From Cupriavidus neocaledonicus (lineage in GTDB: Bacteria > Pseudomonadota > Gammaproteobacteria > Burkholderiales > Burkholderiaceae), in NCBI RefSeq assembly GCF_000372525.1, contig NZ_AQUR01000078.1:10506-74505 (forward strand): 64,000 bases of DNA. The letters are read 5' to 3'. A model generated the notes under the pieces. The model was not told the origin of the DNA, did not search any database, and worked only from the letters and a program-made list of their open reading frames with translations. Both the position numbers and the translations under genes were made by a program. Positions 8,274 through 17,572 of this stretch are shown here, in pieces (position 1 is the stretch's first letter; every line of letters begins with the position of its first letter).

Positions 8274-9238
8274 TCAGGGTCTCTTGTGGGTGGAGAAGTG
8301 TGCGTAAAGCGAATCCAGCACCGTGCCGATTTCTGCCAGCAAGGCGTCATCATCCTTCAGGCGCCCTCGTGCACCGCCCAGCATGGCTTCAAAGCCGCTG
8401 GCTTCCGGGACCGAAAGGCCGCCAATGTCCAACGCATGAACCATGGTGCCGAGTCGGCTGAGTTCGCGGTCGGATTCGAGGCCGAAGCTCGATAGCAGCA
8501 CTTCAAATGAAACGCGCTCACCCACGTGTGTGAAGGTCGCGCTGTCGAAATCGAAGCCCAGCGCATCGTCCGGGCATTCGGCCGGACTGTCCAGCCACAG
8601 GAAAAACGGGCGTGGGGATCGATAAAGCGCTGGATCAGCCAGGCACTTGCCACGCGGTCGACCCAGAGGTGGCGGCGCGTAGCCCAAAGCCGTCCTTGGT
8701 ACTGGGCGGGATCGCGCCGTGCGATGGTTCGCGTGAGCGCGTGCGGTTCGCCCGGGGACTGGGTGGTCTCGATGGCGCGGCTGAAGTCATTCCACTGGGC
8801 TTCGGCACGGGTCGACGCCTCATTGGGGAAGAAGTCGATCGTGCGGATCGCTTCGTAGGCGCGCCCGTGTCGACGCAGCAGGCGGTTGAGTTCGACACTG
8901 TTCAGGCCGGAGAGCGTCTTGCGGGCTTCGGACAGCGCAGCCTGCAGTTCTGCGTAGTCAGCGCTGCGGTCAAATAATGCGCGGAAAGCGGCCTCTTCCT
9001 CCGGATTCGCGGCGCGGACATTCAACAGCCAGGCCTGGCCGTCTTCCTGCCGGGCCTCATCGGCCAACTCGCGCAACTGGGCAATCTGCTCATCGCCTGC
9101 AGGCAAGAGATAGGCGCCGTCACGCAGTGCGGCGCTACCAATTGTCTTGATCGCGCGCCAGATCCGCATCCGGACGGTGGCGCCGGAGTTTGGTAGCGTG
9201 ACGACCAGCAGGACCCAGGAATCGATGATTGCAGTCAT
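8274..9238 (-). pseudogene. chrB: chrB chromate-responsive regulator, split by a single-base frameshift
   Basis: The N-terminal frame (from 9238) reads as ChrB through VDRVASAWLIQRFIDPHARF and then turns to nonsense. The adjoining frame resumes with FLWLDSPAECPDDALGFDF and continues to YAHFSTHKRP at 8274. Together they make about 320 residues, the normal ChrB length. The shift falls at an A5 run (plus strand 8602-8606), where one more A would restore one frame. ChrB is the chromate-sensing regulator of chr operons. If the shift is real, the domain containing the second half of the sensor is lost. A sequencing error is equally possible. Confidence 0.85.
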
Positions 9239-9276
9239 GAGCGCATGTTAGAAGTCCATAACTCACATTTCAATGA

Positions 9277-9292
9277 TGTAGATATCTCTACA
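9277..9292. promoter_or_regulatory. Candidate chr operon operator (perfect inverted repeat)
   Basis: The site reads TGTAGA-TATC-TCTACA, a perfect 6-base inverted repeat centred 47 bases upstream of the chrB ATG. This is where the operator of the chrBACFL-like operon should lie. ChrB binding is inferred from position and symmetry. Confidence 0.55.
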
Positions 9293-10547
9293 AAATTCCT
9301 GCTTCGATGATGGTTTTATGCCTTATTTGCCATATCTCACTGTCAGCAATGTGCGTTAGACCTGCCGGTGATGGGCTCCGGATGGGCAATGGCATTCGAA
9401 CGCAACCAGCGTTGTGAACGCGGCCTCGTACCCCGGAACACCGATGCCAAGGATCGGGCAAGCGGCAATCAGCCCGAGAGCGCCTTACGCAATACCCAGT
9501 CCTGCCAGACAGGTGCCCACAACACTGACGCCTCTGCGATTGATCACCCTGCCAACGAACGGCCCGAGCAGCGCAGTAGCGAAAAGCACAGCACTAAATG
9601 CAGCGAAACCGTCGGTGTCGAGACGCGGAGATCTCGAGCCACCGGCGTTGCAAGCATTGCCGGCGTAGCTTGGCAAGCACGCTACTGGTTGGCTCCGGGG
9701 CCACACCCGTTCCTTGACTTGTTATTCGACTTCGCCGCTATCGGTATCGCCGACCTGGGCGTCCAATTCATGGGCCATCGCAGCTACGGCCAGCGCTGTA
9801 GCTACCCCCGGCGAACCTTCCTTGCGTTCGCTGTACCGATCGGTCAGGTAGTGCCTTCTGTCGCAGACCAGTAGCGTAAATTTGTAGAGTTCCTCCATGA
9901 CGTCGACCATAGTAGGAAGACGGCTTCATGCGACCGTCCGCGTCGAGGAGCCTCACCTCGATGCGCACTCGGGATGAGGAGAATTCGGTGCGGCATGTCG
10001 GCGGACGCGTCCCGGAGGTCTCCTCCGCGGTAGCCTGCCGTAAGGTGGGCGCGATGCGCGGCCGGCGCAGTGCTACCAGCCGCACCAGCATGAATGCAAG
10101 TTGCCGACACTGCTGCAGCGATGATCGTTGTGTTTCGTGTAGACGCTTGGGATCCTTATGGGGAGCAGCAGGCTGCGGCACCGGGAAATGGGTGTGCGAG
10201 GCTGGTTACGACAACGCCAGGTTGACGCTGCGGGGGCTGGCGCGCGCCGATGACGATCCCTTCGGCCTGCCGCGCGTGCACGTGCATTGCGGTACCAATA
10301 TTCTCCGGTTTCTGCAGAAATGCCTGACGCGGCGCGAAGACAAGCGCGGGTATTGGCCCTGAATCTTTGATAGTAGATCCTGGGTTGTCGCTCCTCTATA
10401 ACGCATTTAAGGGGGCAGCAGCACGTTACAGAGTTGACGGCTGCCAATAGTCGATTGGGCGGTCGGTCAACCGGGCACTTGGGGTCGATGTCAAAGTTGG
10501 GTTGCCGCACAGGCCGTCACCACGCCGAAAGCTACCGACAAAATCCG
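9293..10547. other. 1.25 kb decayed region without an intact recognisable gene
   Basis: Apart from the MFS relic described separately, no frame on either strand gives a convincing protein. One 62-codon minus-strand frame (9722-9910) ending [20 protein letters not shown] looks faintly protein-like but has no recognised family. Other frames are rich in Arg, Cys and Ser with no domain pattern. The stretch separates the chr operon from the second RND block and probably marks an old recombination or insertion scar. Confidence 0.5.
9365..9622 (-). pseudogene. Relic of an MFS transporter N-terminus
   Basis: Minus-strand translation gives GFAAFSAVLFATALLGPFVG followed by RVINRRGVSVVGTCLAGLGI, then a stop and frame change, then ALGLIAACPILGIGVPGYEA. 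This matches the TM1-TM4 region of major-facilitator permeases: a helix, the GRxxxRRG loop, a helix, then a LGxGxxG segment. There is no start, the frame is broken and the rest of the gene is missing. It is a short decayed fragment. Confidence 0.5.
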
Positions 10548-11072
10548 TCACTTCTTGCCGAGCGAGCTTTGAATCGTCTTGGCATGCTTAAGATGCGCCA
10601 CGAATGCGGGGCGTATCTTCGCCAGTAACAATTTCAGCTCTTCATTCTTGGCGCCGGGAATCAACGTCTTGTCCATGACATCGAGCACGGCTTGGTGATA
10701 AATCACCTCGTTGTCGATATAAGCGCTATCGAACTCCGCTCCCTTAAGGCCTTTGAGCTTGTTTCGGTTTGTGTCGCCATCTGACTTGAGGCTTGCGCTG
10801 GTTGGATTGTCGTCGGGCTTTACCTTCAGCTTTTTGACGAGGGCGGTAGCGGAATTATTAACGCCGGTATGATCCACGATCATGTGTTGCGCGAACTCCT
10901 TGACATCTTTGGCAGACGCCTTACTTCTTGCCAATTTTCCGACGTCTATATCGACCTGATTAGCTGTGAGTACAATCGAGACAATTTGTGCATCGTTGAC
11001 CGCTTCCTGAGCAAGCGTCGTCCCGGCCGGAATCAATAAGGCGACGGCCCAGGCGAAATTTGCAAGTTTCAT
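10548..11072 (-). CDS. Exported DUF4142 protein
   Basis: The protein of about 174 residues has a signal peptide (ANFAWAVALLIPAGTTLAQ). The four-helix DUF4142 pattern follows: VNDAQIVSIVLTANQVDIDV, EFAQHMIVDHTGVNN, EFDSAYIDNEVIYHQAVLDV and LKLLLAKIRPAFVAHLKHA. DUF4142 proteins are periplasmic ferritin-like helical bundles common in Cupriavidus and other metal-tolerant bacteria. Their function is unknown. The ATG at 11072 (MKLANF) is preferred over the one 18 bases upstream because it begins directly at the signal peptide. Confidence 0.82.
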   Translation of the reverse strand: MKLANFAWAVALLIPAGTTLAQEAVNDAQIVSIVLTANQVDIDVGKLARSKASAKDVKEFAQHMIVDHTGVNNSATALVKKLKVKPDDNPTSASLKSDGDTNRNKLKGLKGAEFDSAYIDNEVIYHQAVLDVMDKTLIPGAKNEELKLLLAKIRPAFVAHLKHAKTIQSSLGKK

Positions 11073-11105
11073 CGAGTCCAATCCCTCCAATGGCCTGAGT
11101 TGGTA

Positions 11106-11507
11106 TTAGTTTCGCCGGGCTTGTGCAGCGCTTCGTTGGCCCGCGAGTTCGGCCAAAACATCGTCAACCATGGCGGCCTCCTCCAAATATTCGTTCGCCA
11201 CAAGGGCGTCTCGATGCACGGCCAGTAGAACTGGTGCCATTTGGCGTAGCACCGCAAAGGTATTCGTGACGCCGGTTTGCCAATCCTGGCCCGAAAGCAT
11301 GGCTACCGCCTCCCGTGTTGCTTTCAGGGCCAATACGAGCATCTCCGCATCCCGGTGCTCGATGCCCTTATCGAGAAAAAATCGCGCGATGCTCGCGTGC
11401 TGTTCCGGCGTCCATTCGTCGCCGCTTTCCGGGATAGAGATATACACGCTTTGCTCCAGTTTCGCTGTCTGTAAATTAGCCAAATGCAGCTCAATGCAAG
11501 AAGGCAC
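11106..11507 (-). CDS. Hypothetical protein, start uncertain
   Basis: The convincing part of this frame reads ELHLANLQTAKLEQSVYISI, then ESGDEWTPEQHASIARFFLD and so on to ELAGQRSAAQARRN. It is a soluble, mostly helical protein of about 130 residues. The open frame extends upstream to 11669 but would then overlap the end of the NodT-type gene and gives low-quality sequence. I therefore place the start provisionally at the in-frame GTG at 11507, without a clear ribosome-binding site. No family is recognised. It sits just downstream of the RND operon on the same strand. Confidence 0.55.
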   Translation of the reverse strand: MPSCIELHLANLQTAKLEQSVYISIPESGDEWTPEQHASIARFFLDKGIEHRDAEMLVLALKATREAVAMLSGQDWQTGVTNTFAVLRQMAPVLLAVHRDALVANEYLEEAAMVDDVLAELAGQRSAAQARRN

Positions 11508-11562
11508 CGATACTTGAGTCGGCAGAGCAATTAATCCACCTACATAAATGCTAGACCATGAA

Positions 11563-13191
11563 TTACGGGTTGGCTCTGTCGGCAGTGGTTTGGGCGACGG
11601 TCGGCTCATTGGATGCTCGGTCCCACCAGCCGCCGCCCAGTGCCTGGAAGAGCGCTGCCGTGTCGCCAAGGCGGGTGGCCTGTGCCTGCGCGAGGTTCAA
11701 CTGTGCCTGGCGGTAGGTCTGCTGGGCGCCAATCAGCGCCAGGCGATCGAGGTAGCCTCGCTGGTGCTGACGCTGCGTCAGGTCCAGCGCGGTCTTCGCC
11801 GTGTCCGTTACCTCGGCTGCGGCTTGCAGCGCTTCGGCATCCGTCTGGATGGCGTGCAGTGTGTCCGCCACATTCTGAAACGCGGTGATCACGGTTGACC
11901 GGTACTGTGCGGCTGCCTGGCGTAGCGCCTCAGTGGCGGCTCGCTCGCGATGGAGCAGTGTGCCCCCGGCAAAGAGCGGCTGCGTAATGCCCAGCGCCAG
12001 ATCGAAGAACTTGCCGCTGTTCCAGAACATCTGGCCGATATGGCTGGCGGCGCCGCCAAGCGTCGCATCGATGGAAAACTGCGGCAGCCGGGCCGCCCGC
12101 GCGACGCCTACCTCCGCACTGGCGGCCTGCAGCAGTGCCTCGGCGGCCCGGACGTCCGGGCGCTGTTCGACAAGCTGAGAGGGCAGAGTCAATGGTAGCT
12201 CTTCGGGCAAACGTAGGGCGCCGAGCTCGAATGCCGGCACCTCTTCGTCCTGCACTGCGCCAATCAGCGTGCGCATGAGATCCCGGTTCTGCTCGAACTG
12301 CTTTCGCAATGGCGGCAGCAGCTGTCTGGCCTGGGCCAGGGCGTTCTCTTGCACCGCGAGATCCAGGCGCGATGCATAGCCTGCCTTGAGTTGCCGGCTA
12401 GCGAGCTCCACCATCGCGACGTTGGCATCGATCATTGCCGTCGTGGTAGCGATCTGCTGCCGCAGCAAGGCATCCTGAATGGCCGCGGCGACGATGTTCG
12501 ACGCCAGCGTAATCCTGGTCGCCTCCAGCTGGAACTGCTGGGCCTTTGCCTGCGCCTCCAGCGACTCGACCTGCCGGCGGTTGGCGCCGAACACATCAGG
12601 TACGAAACCGACCGTCAACTGGGCTGTGTGGAAGTTGTAAATGACGGGCCCGTTGAACGGTGCCGTGCCACCCTCGCTGGCGGGCGTGCCCTGGAAGGTG
12701 CTGATGACCGAACCGTTGCCCTGGATGCCGGGCGAGTTGCCACCGAGATTGCCTGCCAGCTTGGTGCGCGATGGGGTGTAGCCGGCCTGGATGGTCGGGA
12801 AGAAGAAGCCGCGCTGCGCGTACACGTTCTCCTGCGCAGCGCGCAGCGCCGCCTGTGCCGCTTCGACATTCGGATTGGCGGCGAACGCCTTCTCGATGAG
12901 CGCATTCAGTCGCGGCGACTCGAACAGCGCCCACCAGTCGGCCTGAATACTCTGCTCCAGCACAAATCGCTGCGTGGCCCCCCCGGGCACAGCCGCCGAT
13001 GCCGTGGCTGCCGGCATGGGCCCGGGGGCGTAGCCCTGGGATGGAGGAAGGGCCGGTCGCACATAGTCTGGTCCCACCGCGCATCCGGCGAGCAAGGCTA
13101 TCACGGCCAGGTGGGCGGTTCGCCGCACATGGCCGCAGCATCTTGTCGCTGAGCGGGCAACGAATGCCTTGTGAACGGTTACTGACCTCAT
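11563..13191 (-). CDS. NodT-family outer-membrane lipoprotein of an RND efflux system
   Basis: The 542-residue protein has the lipobox LLAGC (Cys37) followed by AVGPDYVRPALPPSQGY, the classic opening of NodT/OprM-type channels. Two outer-membrane-efflux repeats follow, including QPLFAGGTLLHRERAATEA and YLDRLALIGAQQTYRQAQL. It would form the outer-membrane duct for the pump encoded upstream. Its ATG overlaps the pump stop codon (ATGA), so the operon is adaptor, pump, channel, with coupled translation. Use of a lipoprotein NodT channel with a heavy-metal pump differs from the CzcC-type partner at 297-1619. Confidence 0.9.
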   Translation of the reverse strand: MRSVTVHKAFVARSATRCCGHVRRTAHLAVIALLAGCAVGPDYVRPALPPSQGYAPGPMPAATASAAVPGGATQRFVLEQSIQADWWALFESPRLNALIEKAFAANPNVEAAQAALRAAQENVYAQRGFFFPTIQAGYTPSRTKLAGNLGGNSPGIQGNGSVISTFQGTPASEGGTAPFNGPVIYNFHTAQLTVGFVPDVFGANRRQVESLEAQAKAQQFQLEATRITLASNIVAAAIQDALLRQQIATTTAMIDANVAMVELASRQLKAGYASRLDLAVQENALAQARQLLPPLRKQFEQNRDLMRTLIGAVQDEEVPAFELGALRLPEELPLTLPSQLVEQRPDVRAAEALLQAASAEVGVARAARLPQFSIDATLGGAASHIGQMFWNSGKFFDLALGITQPLFAGGTLLHRERAATEALRQAAAQYRSTVITAFQNVADTLHAIQTDAEALQAAAEVTDTAKTALDLTQRQHQRGYLDRLALIGAQQTYRQAQLNLAQAQATRLGDTAALFQALGGGWWDRASNEPTVAQTTADRANP

Positions 13192-16100
13192 TTCTCGCTT
13201 ACGTCCTCGTTACCTGCCTCGGAAAAATTCCCAAACCTGCTCATGGCCACCGGGAGCACCAGCAACGTGAAGATCGTGCCGGTCACGATGCCACCAACGA
13301 TGACGCAGGCGAACGGACGCTGGGTTTCGCTGCCGATCCCATGCGACAACGCAGCGGGAAGCAGGCCCAGGCCGGCCATCAACGCGGTCATGAGAATGGG
13401 GCGCAGGCGAATAGCCGCTCCCTCCACGATCGCTTGCGCAACGCGCGAGCCTTCACGTATGCGCTGCATCACTTCCTCGACCATAATGACCCCGTTCTGC
13501 ACCGAAATCCCCGCCACGGCGATGAAGCCTACCGCAGCGGACACTGACAGGTGCAGCCCGGCCAGCCCGAGCGCTGCCAATCCGCCGATGAGCGTAAACG
13601 GCACCATGCCAAGCACTAAGCCCGCCAGCCGGACCGAGCGGAATGCCCAGAACAGCAAGGAGAAGATCAGCAATACCGTGAGGGGGATGATTACCATCAG
13701 GCGCTTGGCGGCACGCTGTGAGTTCTCGAACTGACCGCCCCAAATCAGGTCGTAGCCCGGCGGCAGCTTGACCTGCTCGGCTACGGCGCCCTGGGCCTCA
13801 GCGACGAAGCTGCCCTGGTCGCGTTCGAGCAGGTTCATCTTCACGATCACGCTGCGCGAGCCCGACTCCCGCAGGATGCGCGAAGCACCCTGGCGAATCT
13901 CGATGGTCGCTACGTCGCTGAGGGCGATCGTGCCGGGACCGTTGCCGGCCTGCGTGTCCGGCAACGTCAACTGCAGATTGCCGATCGCATCCGCGCTGTT
14001 GCGGTCTTTCTCTCCAATTCGCATCACCACATCAAAGCGCCTGTCCTGCTCGAAGAACGTGGTGATCGCCTGGCCGGACATGGCCTGTGTCATCAGCGTA
14101 TTGATATCATCGATTGTGATGCCGTAGCGAGCCATGCGCGTGCGGTCGGGCGTGACGACCACCTCGGTTTGCCCGCCGATACGCGTGGCCTCGACGTCGG
14201 TGGCACCCCGGATGCCCTGGACCACGCTGACCACCTGCGCCGCTTTCTCTTCCAGGATATCGAGGTTATTGCCGCTGATCTTGGCGACGATCTCGCCGCG
14301 GAACCCGGATAGCGATTCTTCGACATTGTCCTGGATGACCTGGGAGAAGTTGGTCGTGATGCCCGGAATTGCGGCGAGGCTATCCGACATGCTGGCGACG
14401 AGTTCGCTCTTGTCCGAGAACCGCCATTCCTTGCGCGGCTTCAAGTCGACCAGGTTTTCCAGGTTGTTGGGACCTTTGGGATCCGAACCGTCGTCGGGAC
14501 GGCCCACCTGCGTGATGATGCGCGCCACTTCCGGATAGGCGGTGACCTTTGCCCGCACCAGCCGCTCGACCTCCTTGGTGGTCTCCAGCGAGGCCGAGGT
14601 GGGCAGCGTGATGGTCAGCCAGATGTTGCCTTCGTCCAGCTTAGGCATGAACTCGCTGCCGAGCCGCGGCGCCAGCAAGAAGGCGATGACTACCGGTATG
14701 GCAGACAGCCACAGCGTTGCGCCTGCCCGGCCCATCGTCCGCTCAACCAGCTGCCGGTAGCGAAGTTGCAGCCATTCCAGCCATGGTTTGTGTTTCTCGG
14801 CCAGCGTGCGCCGCTGCACGACATAGGAGAGCAGCGTCGGCACCAGCGTAAAGGTGAGCAGCACCGCGCCCAGCAGCGCGAAGGTCAGCGTCAGCGCGAC
14901 CGGCGTGAAAATCTTGCCCTCCACGCGCTGGAAGGTGAAGATCGGCACAAATGCCAGGATGATGATGGCCTTGGAGAACAGCACCGGCTGCGACATATCG
15001 GCCATCGTCCGCTGCAGCACGTGCAAGCGGTGCCTGCGCGCGTCAGCGGGGTTGGCATCCTGCGCGGACCTGACCGCCAGCCGCACCATCAGCGCCTCCA
15101 CGATAACGACCGCACTGTCGATGATGATCCCGAAGTCGACGGCGCCGAGCGAAATCAGGTTGGCCGACACGCCGCGCGCGTTCATCAGAATGAACGCAAA
15201 CAGCAACGCCAGCGGAATGACCGTGGCCACAACCAGCGCTGCGCGCCAGCTCGAAAGAAACACAACCAGCACGGCAATGACCAGCAGCGCGCCGACCACA
15301 AGATTCTCCGCCACGGTGGTGACGGTGTGGCGAACGAGCTCGGTGCGGTCATAGATGGGCACGATCCTGACGCCTGGTGGCAGTCTGGGCTCCAGTTGCG
15401 CGATGCGCTCTTTGAGTGCCGCATTGATCTTGGAGGGGTTGCCACCCTTGGTCATCGATACGATGCCTTCGACAATGCTGTCCCGCTGGCCTGTTGCCAC
15501 GATGCCGAAACGTGGACGCTCGCCTTCGCGCACGGCGGCAATGTCGCCCACGGTAATGGGCCGCCCGGCGCGCGCCGTGATGACGATGCGCCGAATGTCG
15601 TCGAGATTGGCGAACAATCCTGCCGCGCGCACAACGAGCGATGCATCGCCTTGCCGCATCAAGCCACCGCCGGCGCTCCCGCTACCCTTGGCGATCGCCT
15701 GGCTGACCTGGTCCAGCGTGATCTGGTACTTGCGCAGTGCGAGAGGATCGACTTCGATCTGGTATTCCTTGATCGCGCCGCCGAAGCTCACAACGTCGGC
15801 AACCCCCGGCGTCATGCGCAGCACTGGCCGTATCGTCCAGTCCTGGAGCGTCCGGATCTCGGCGTCTGACATTCCCGGCGCCTCAATGGTATAGCGGTAC
15901 ACCTCGCCAACGGCCGTGGACAGCGGCGCCAGTTGCGGCTGCACGCCGGCCGGCAATGTCACCGTTGACAGTTTCTCCGTGACCTGCTGGCGCGCGAAGT
16001 AGTTGTCGGTGTCCTCGGCAAACGTCAGCGTGACAATGGACAGGCCAGTCATGGTGACCGAACGGACATTGGTCAGGCGGGGGATGCCGGCCACCTCGCG

Positions 16101-16310
16101 CTCGATCGGTAAGGTCACCGCGCGTTCCATATCCTCCGGGGCCTGCCCCGGCAGTTGCGAGATGACGCGCACTTGCACGTCCTGCACGTCGGGGAAGGCC
16201 TCGATCGGCAGGTTCGACAGCGCATAGCCGCCAAAGCCGACCAGTGCCGCGACCAGCACGAGCACGAACGCGCGCTGGGTCAGCGCGAAAACGATCAGCC
16301 GGTCGATCAT
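13188..16310 (-). CDS. Heavy-metal RND efflux pump (CzcA/CusA superfamily)
   Basis: The protein has 1040 residues, the full RND length. It has twelve membrane spans and two large periplasmic loops (residues about 33-335 and 560-870). It opens MIDRLIVFALTQRAFVLVLV and has the HME-type segment SNLPIEAFPDVQDVQVRVIS. The transmembrane-4 proton-relay motif is DFGIIIDSAVVIVEA, starting at Asp392 with the second Asp at 398. Classical Zn/Co/Cd pumps have Gly-Ala after the second Asp and Glu-Asn at the end, so this is a divergent HME subgroup of uncertain substrate. It exchanges protons for cytosolic or periplasmic cations. It overlaps both neighbours by 4 bases. Confidence 0.92.
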   Translation of the reverse strand: MIDRLIVFALTQRAFVLVLVAALVGFGGYALSNLPIEAFPDVQDVQVRVISQLPGQAPEDMERAVTLPIEREVAGIPRLTNVRSVTMTGLSIVTLTFAEDTDNYFARQQVTEKLSTVTLPAGVQPQLAPLSTAVGEVYRYTIEAPGMSDAEIRTLQDWTIRPVLRMTPGVADVVSFGGAIKEYQIEVDPLALRKYQITLDQVSQAIAKGSGSAGGGLMRQGDASLVVRAAGLFANLDDIRRIVITARAGRPITVGDIAAVREGERPRFGIVATGQRDSIVEGIVSMTKGGNPSKINAALKERIAQLEPRLPPGVRIVPIYDRTELVRHTVTTVAENLVVGALLVIAVLVVFLSSWRAALVVATVIPLALLFAFILMNARGVSANLISLGAVDFGIIIDSAVVIVEALMVRLAVRSAQDANPADARRHRLHVLQRTMADMSQPVLFSKAIIILAFVPIFTFQRVEGKIFTPVALTLTFALLGAVLLTFTLVPTLLSYVVQRRTLAEKHKPWLEWLQLRYRQLVERTMGRAGATLWLSAIPVVIAFLLAPRLGSEFMPKLDEGNIWLTITLPTSASLETTKEVERLVRAKVTAYPEVARIITQVGRPDDGSDPKGPNNLENLVDLKPRKEWRFSDKSELVASMSDSLAAIPGITTNFSQVIQDNVEESLSGFRGEIVAKISGNNLDILEEKAAQVVSVVQGIRGATDVEATRIGGQTEVVVTPDRTRMARYGITIDDINTLMTQAMSGQAITTFFEQDRRFDVVMRIGEKDRNSADAIGNLQLTLPDTQAGNGPGTIALSDVATIEIRQGASRILRESGSRSVIVKMNLLERDQGSFVAEAQGAVAEQVKLPPGYDLIWGGQFENSQRAAKRLMVIIPLTVLLIFSLLFWAFRSVRLAGLVLGMVPFTLIGGLAALGLAGLHLSVSAAVGFIAVAGISVQNGVIMVEEVMQRIREGSRVAQAIVEGAAIRLRPILMTALMAGLGLLPAALSHGIGSETQRPFACVIVGGIVTGTIFTLLVLPVAMSRFGNFSEAGNEDVSEK

Positions 16311-17470
16311 GGCTTGTCGCCTGCACGGGCCGTCAGTTCTGCGTCGAGCAGCAACGCGCCCTTGACGACGACGCGTTCACCACCCTGCAGCCCTTCCCCT
16401 ACGTAACTGGAATCGCTGCCTCGGGTCAGCAGTTTCACCTGCCGGCGCAGGAACTCGCCCGGCGCCGTCTGCACGAAGACGAACGCATGCACGCCGCGGT
16501 TGACAATCGCGGTATTGGGCACCCGCACCCCGGCACCACTGTCTTCGAGCACCGAGGCGCGCACAAACATTTCGGGCAGCAGCTTGCCCGAGGCATTGTC
16601 CAGACGCGCCCGCGCAGTGGCTCGGCGCGTGTTGGGATCCATCAACTGTCCGAGTTGCACGATCTTCGCACGGAAGCGCTCGTCGGGGAAAGCATCGGTC
16701 TCGACCGTGACTTCGCCACCCACCTTCATCCGGCCGAGCAGCTTTTCCGGAATGTCTATCATCAACCACAATCGTTTGGTGTCGGTGACGACAAACAGCG
16801 GCGCTGACAGCCCGGAACCCACTTCCAATGCCGGCGTTGCCGTACGTTCTGTGACTACGCCGTTGATCGGGCTGGCCAGGCTGACGCGTTGTCCGCGGAC
16901 CGCAAAGCCGTGCGGGTTGAGGTTCTTCAGGCGCTGCTCGGCGCGTGCCGTCTCCGCCCGAGCTTCGGTATAGTCCGCCTGTGCGGCTTCCAGATCCTTG
17001 GCCGCAATCCCCTCGCCCGGCCCCAGTGCTTTCGCACGCTCCAGCACCAGCCTCTTACGCTGCTCGTCGGCACGGGCCTTGTTCAGATCCGCGTACGCGC
17101 TGCCGAAGTCGGAGGAATCGATCTCGGCGAGGACCTGGCCGGCCTTGACCATGTCGCCTGGCGCCGCCTTGATCGCGACGATGCGCCCGGAGAACCCCAC
17201 TCCGAGGCGGGCGGTCACGTCTTCGTCATAAGCTACGCGCGCACTCAATGGGTCCGACAGCGGGATGGGAGACGCGGGGATGGTGCGGGACTCGATCATC
17301 GTCAGTTGGGGCGCGCCGACTGGATAACTGACGGTATCCGGCTTGTTGCGGGGAGATGGAGCGGCAACTTTAGCCGGAGAATCTGCCGTACGGGAGGTCC
17401 AGGCAATCCATGCCACAATGCCGGCGCCGGAAAGCACCAAGCAGGCCATCAGGGCCAACTTCTTATTCAT
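16307..17470 (-). CDS. Periplasmic adaptor of the heavy-metal RND system (CzcB-like)
   Basis: The 387-residue protein is anchored by MNKKLALMACLVLSGAGIVA. A barrel-sandwich domain follows (GFSGRIVAIKAAPGDMVKAG and VSLASPINGVVTERTATPAL), then a helical hairpin (AKDLEAAQADYTEARAETAR) and beta-barrel and proximal domains to the C-terminus. It links the pump to the NodT channel. I chose the ATG at 17470 over the frame start at 17491 because it opens at the signal anchor. It is the first gene of the operon, divergent from the two-component genes. Confidence 0.9.
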   Translation of the reverse strand: MNKKLALMACLVLSGAGIVAWIAWTSRTADSPAKVAAPSPRNKPDTVSYPVGAPQLTMIESRTIPASPIPLSDPLSARVAYDEDVTARLGVGFSGRIVAIKAAPGDMVKAGQVLAEIDSSDFGSAYADLNKARADEQRKRLVLERAKALGPGEGIAAKDLEAAQADYTEARAETARAEQRLKNLNPHGFAVRGQRVSLASPINGVVTERTATPALEVGSGLSAPLFVVTDTKRLWLMIDIPEKLLGRMKVGGEVTVETDAFPDERFRAKIVQLGQLMDPNTRRATARARLDNASGKLLPEMFVRASVLEDSGAGVRVPNTAIVNRGVHAFVFVQTAPGEFLRRQVKLLTRGSDSSYVGEGLQGGERVVVKGALLLDAELTARAGDKP

Positions 17471-17572
17471 ACAGTTTCCAGATTGGGGCACAGACCGCCT
17501 GGGGTTTTCATCCGCGCAGCAAAGCCGTAAAGTTAACCGAGTAACCTTTCCTGAACCTTGCTGACCCGCGCC
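17471..17572. promoter_or_regulatory. Divergent control region between the RND operon and its two-component genes
   Basis: This stretch of about 100 bases must hold the promoters for both the adaptor-pump-channel operon and the regulator-sensor pair. It contains a repeat-like stretch with TTAACC and TAACC about 10 bases apart, a spacing typical of OmpR-type response-regulator boxes. Direct binding is inferred. Confidence 0.4.

Noticed and set aside
8249..8353. Longer N-terminus for ChrA from the frame start
   Set aside because: The extra 35 residues are antiparallel nonsense from the end of chrB; the ATG at 8248 has a better ribosome-binding site.
9928..10362. 144-codon plus-strand frame in the decayed region
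   Set aside because: Composition (Arg, Cys, Ser) and lack of a start signal or family pattern do not support a gene.
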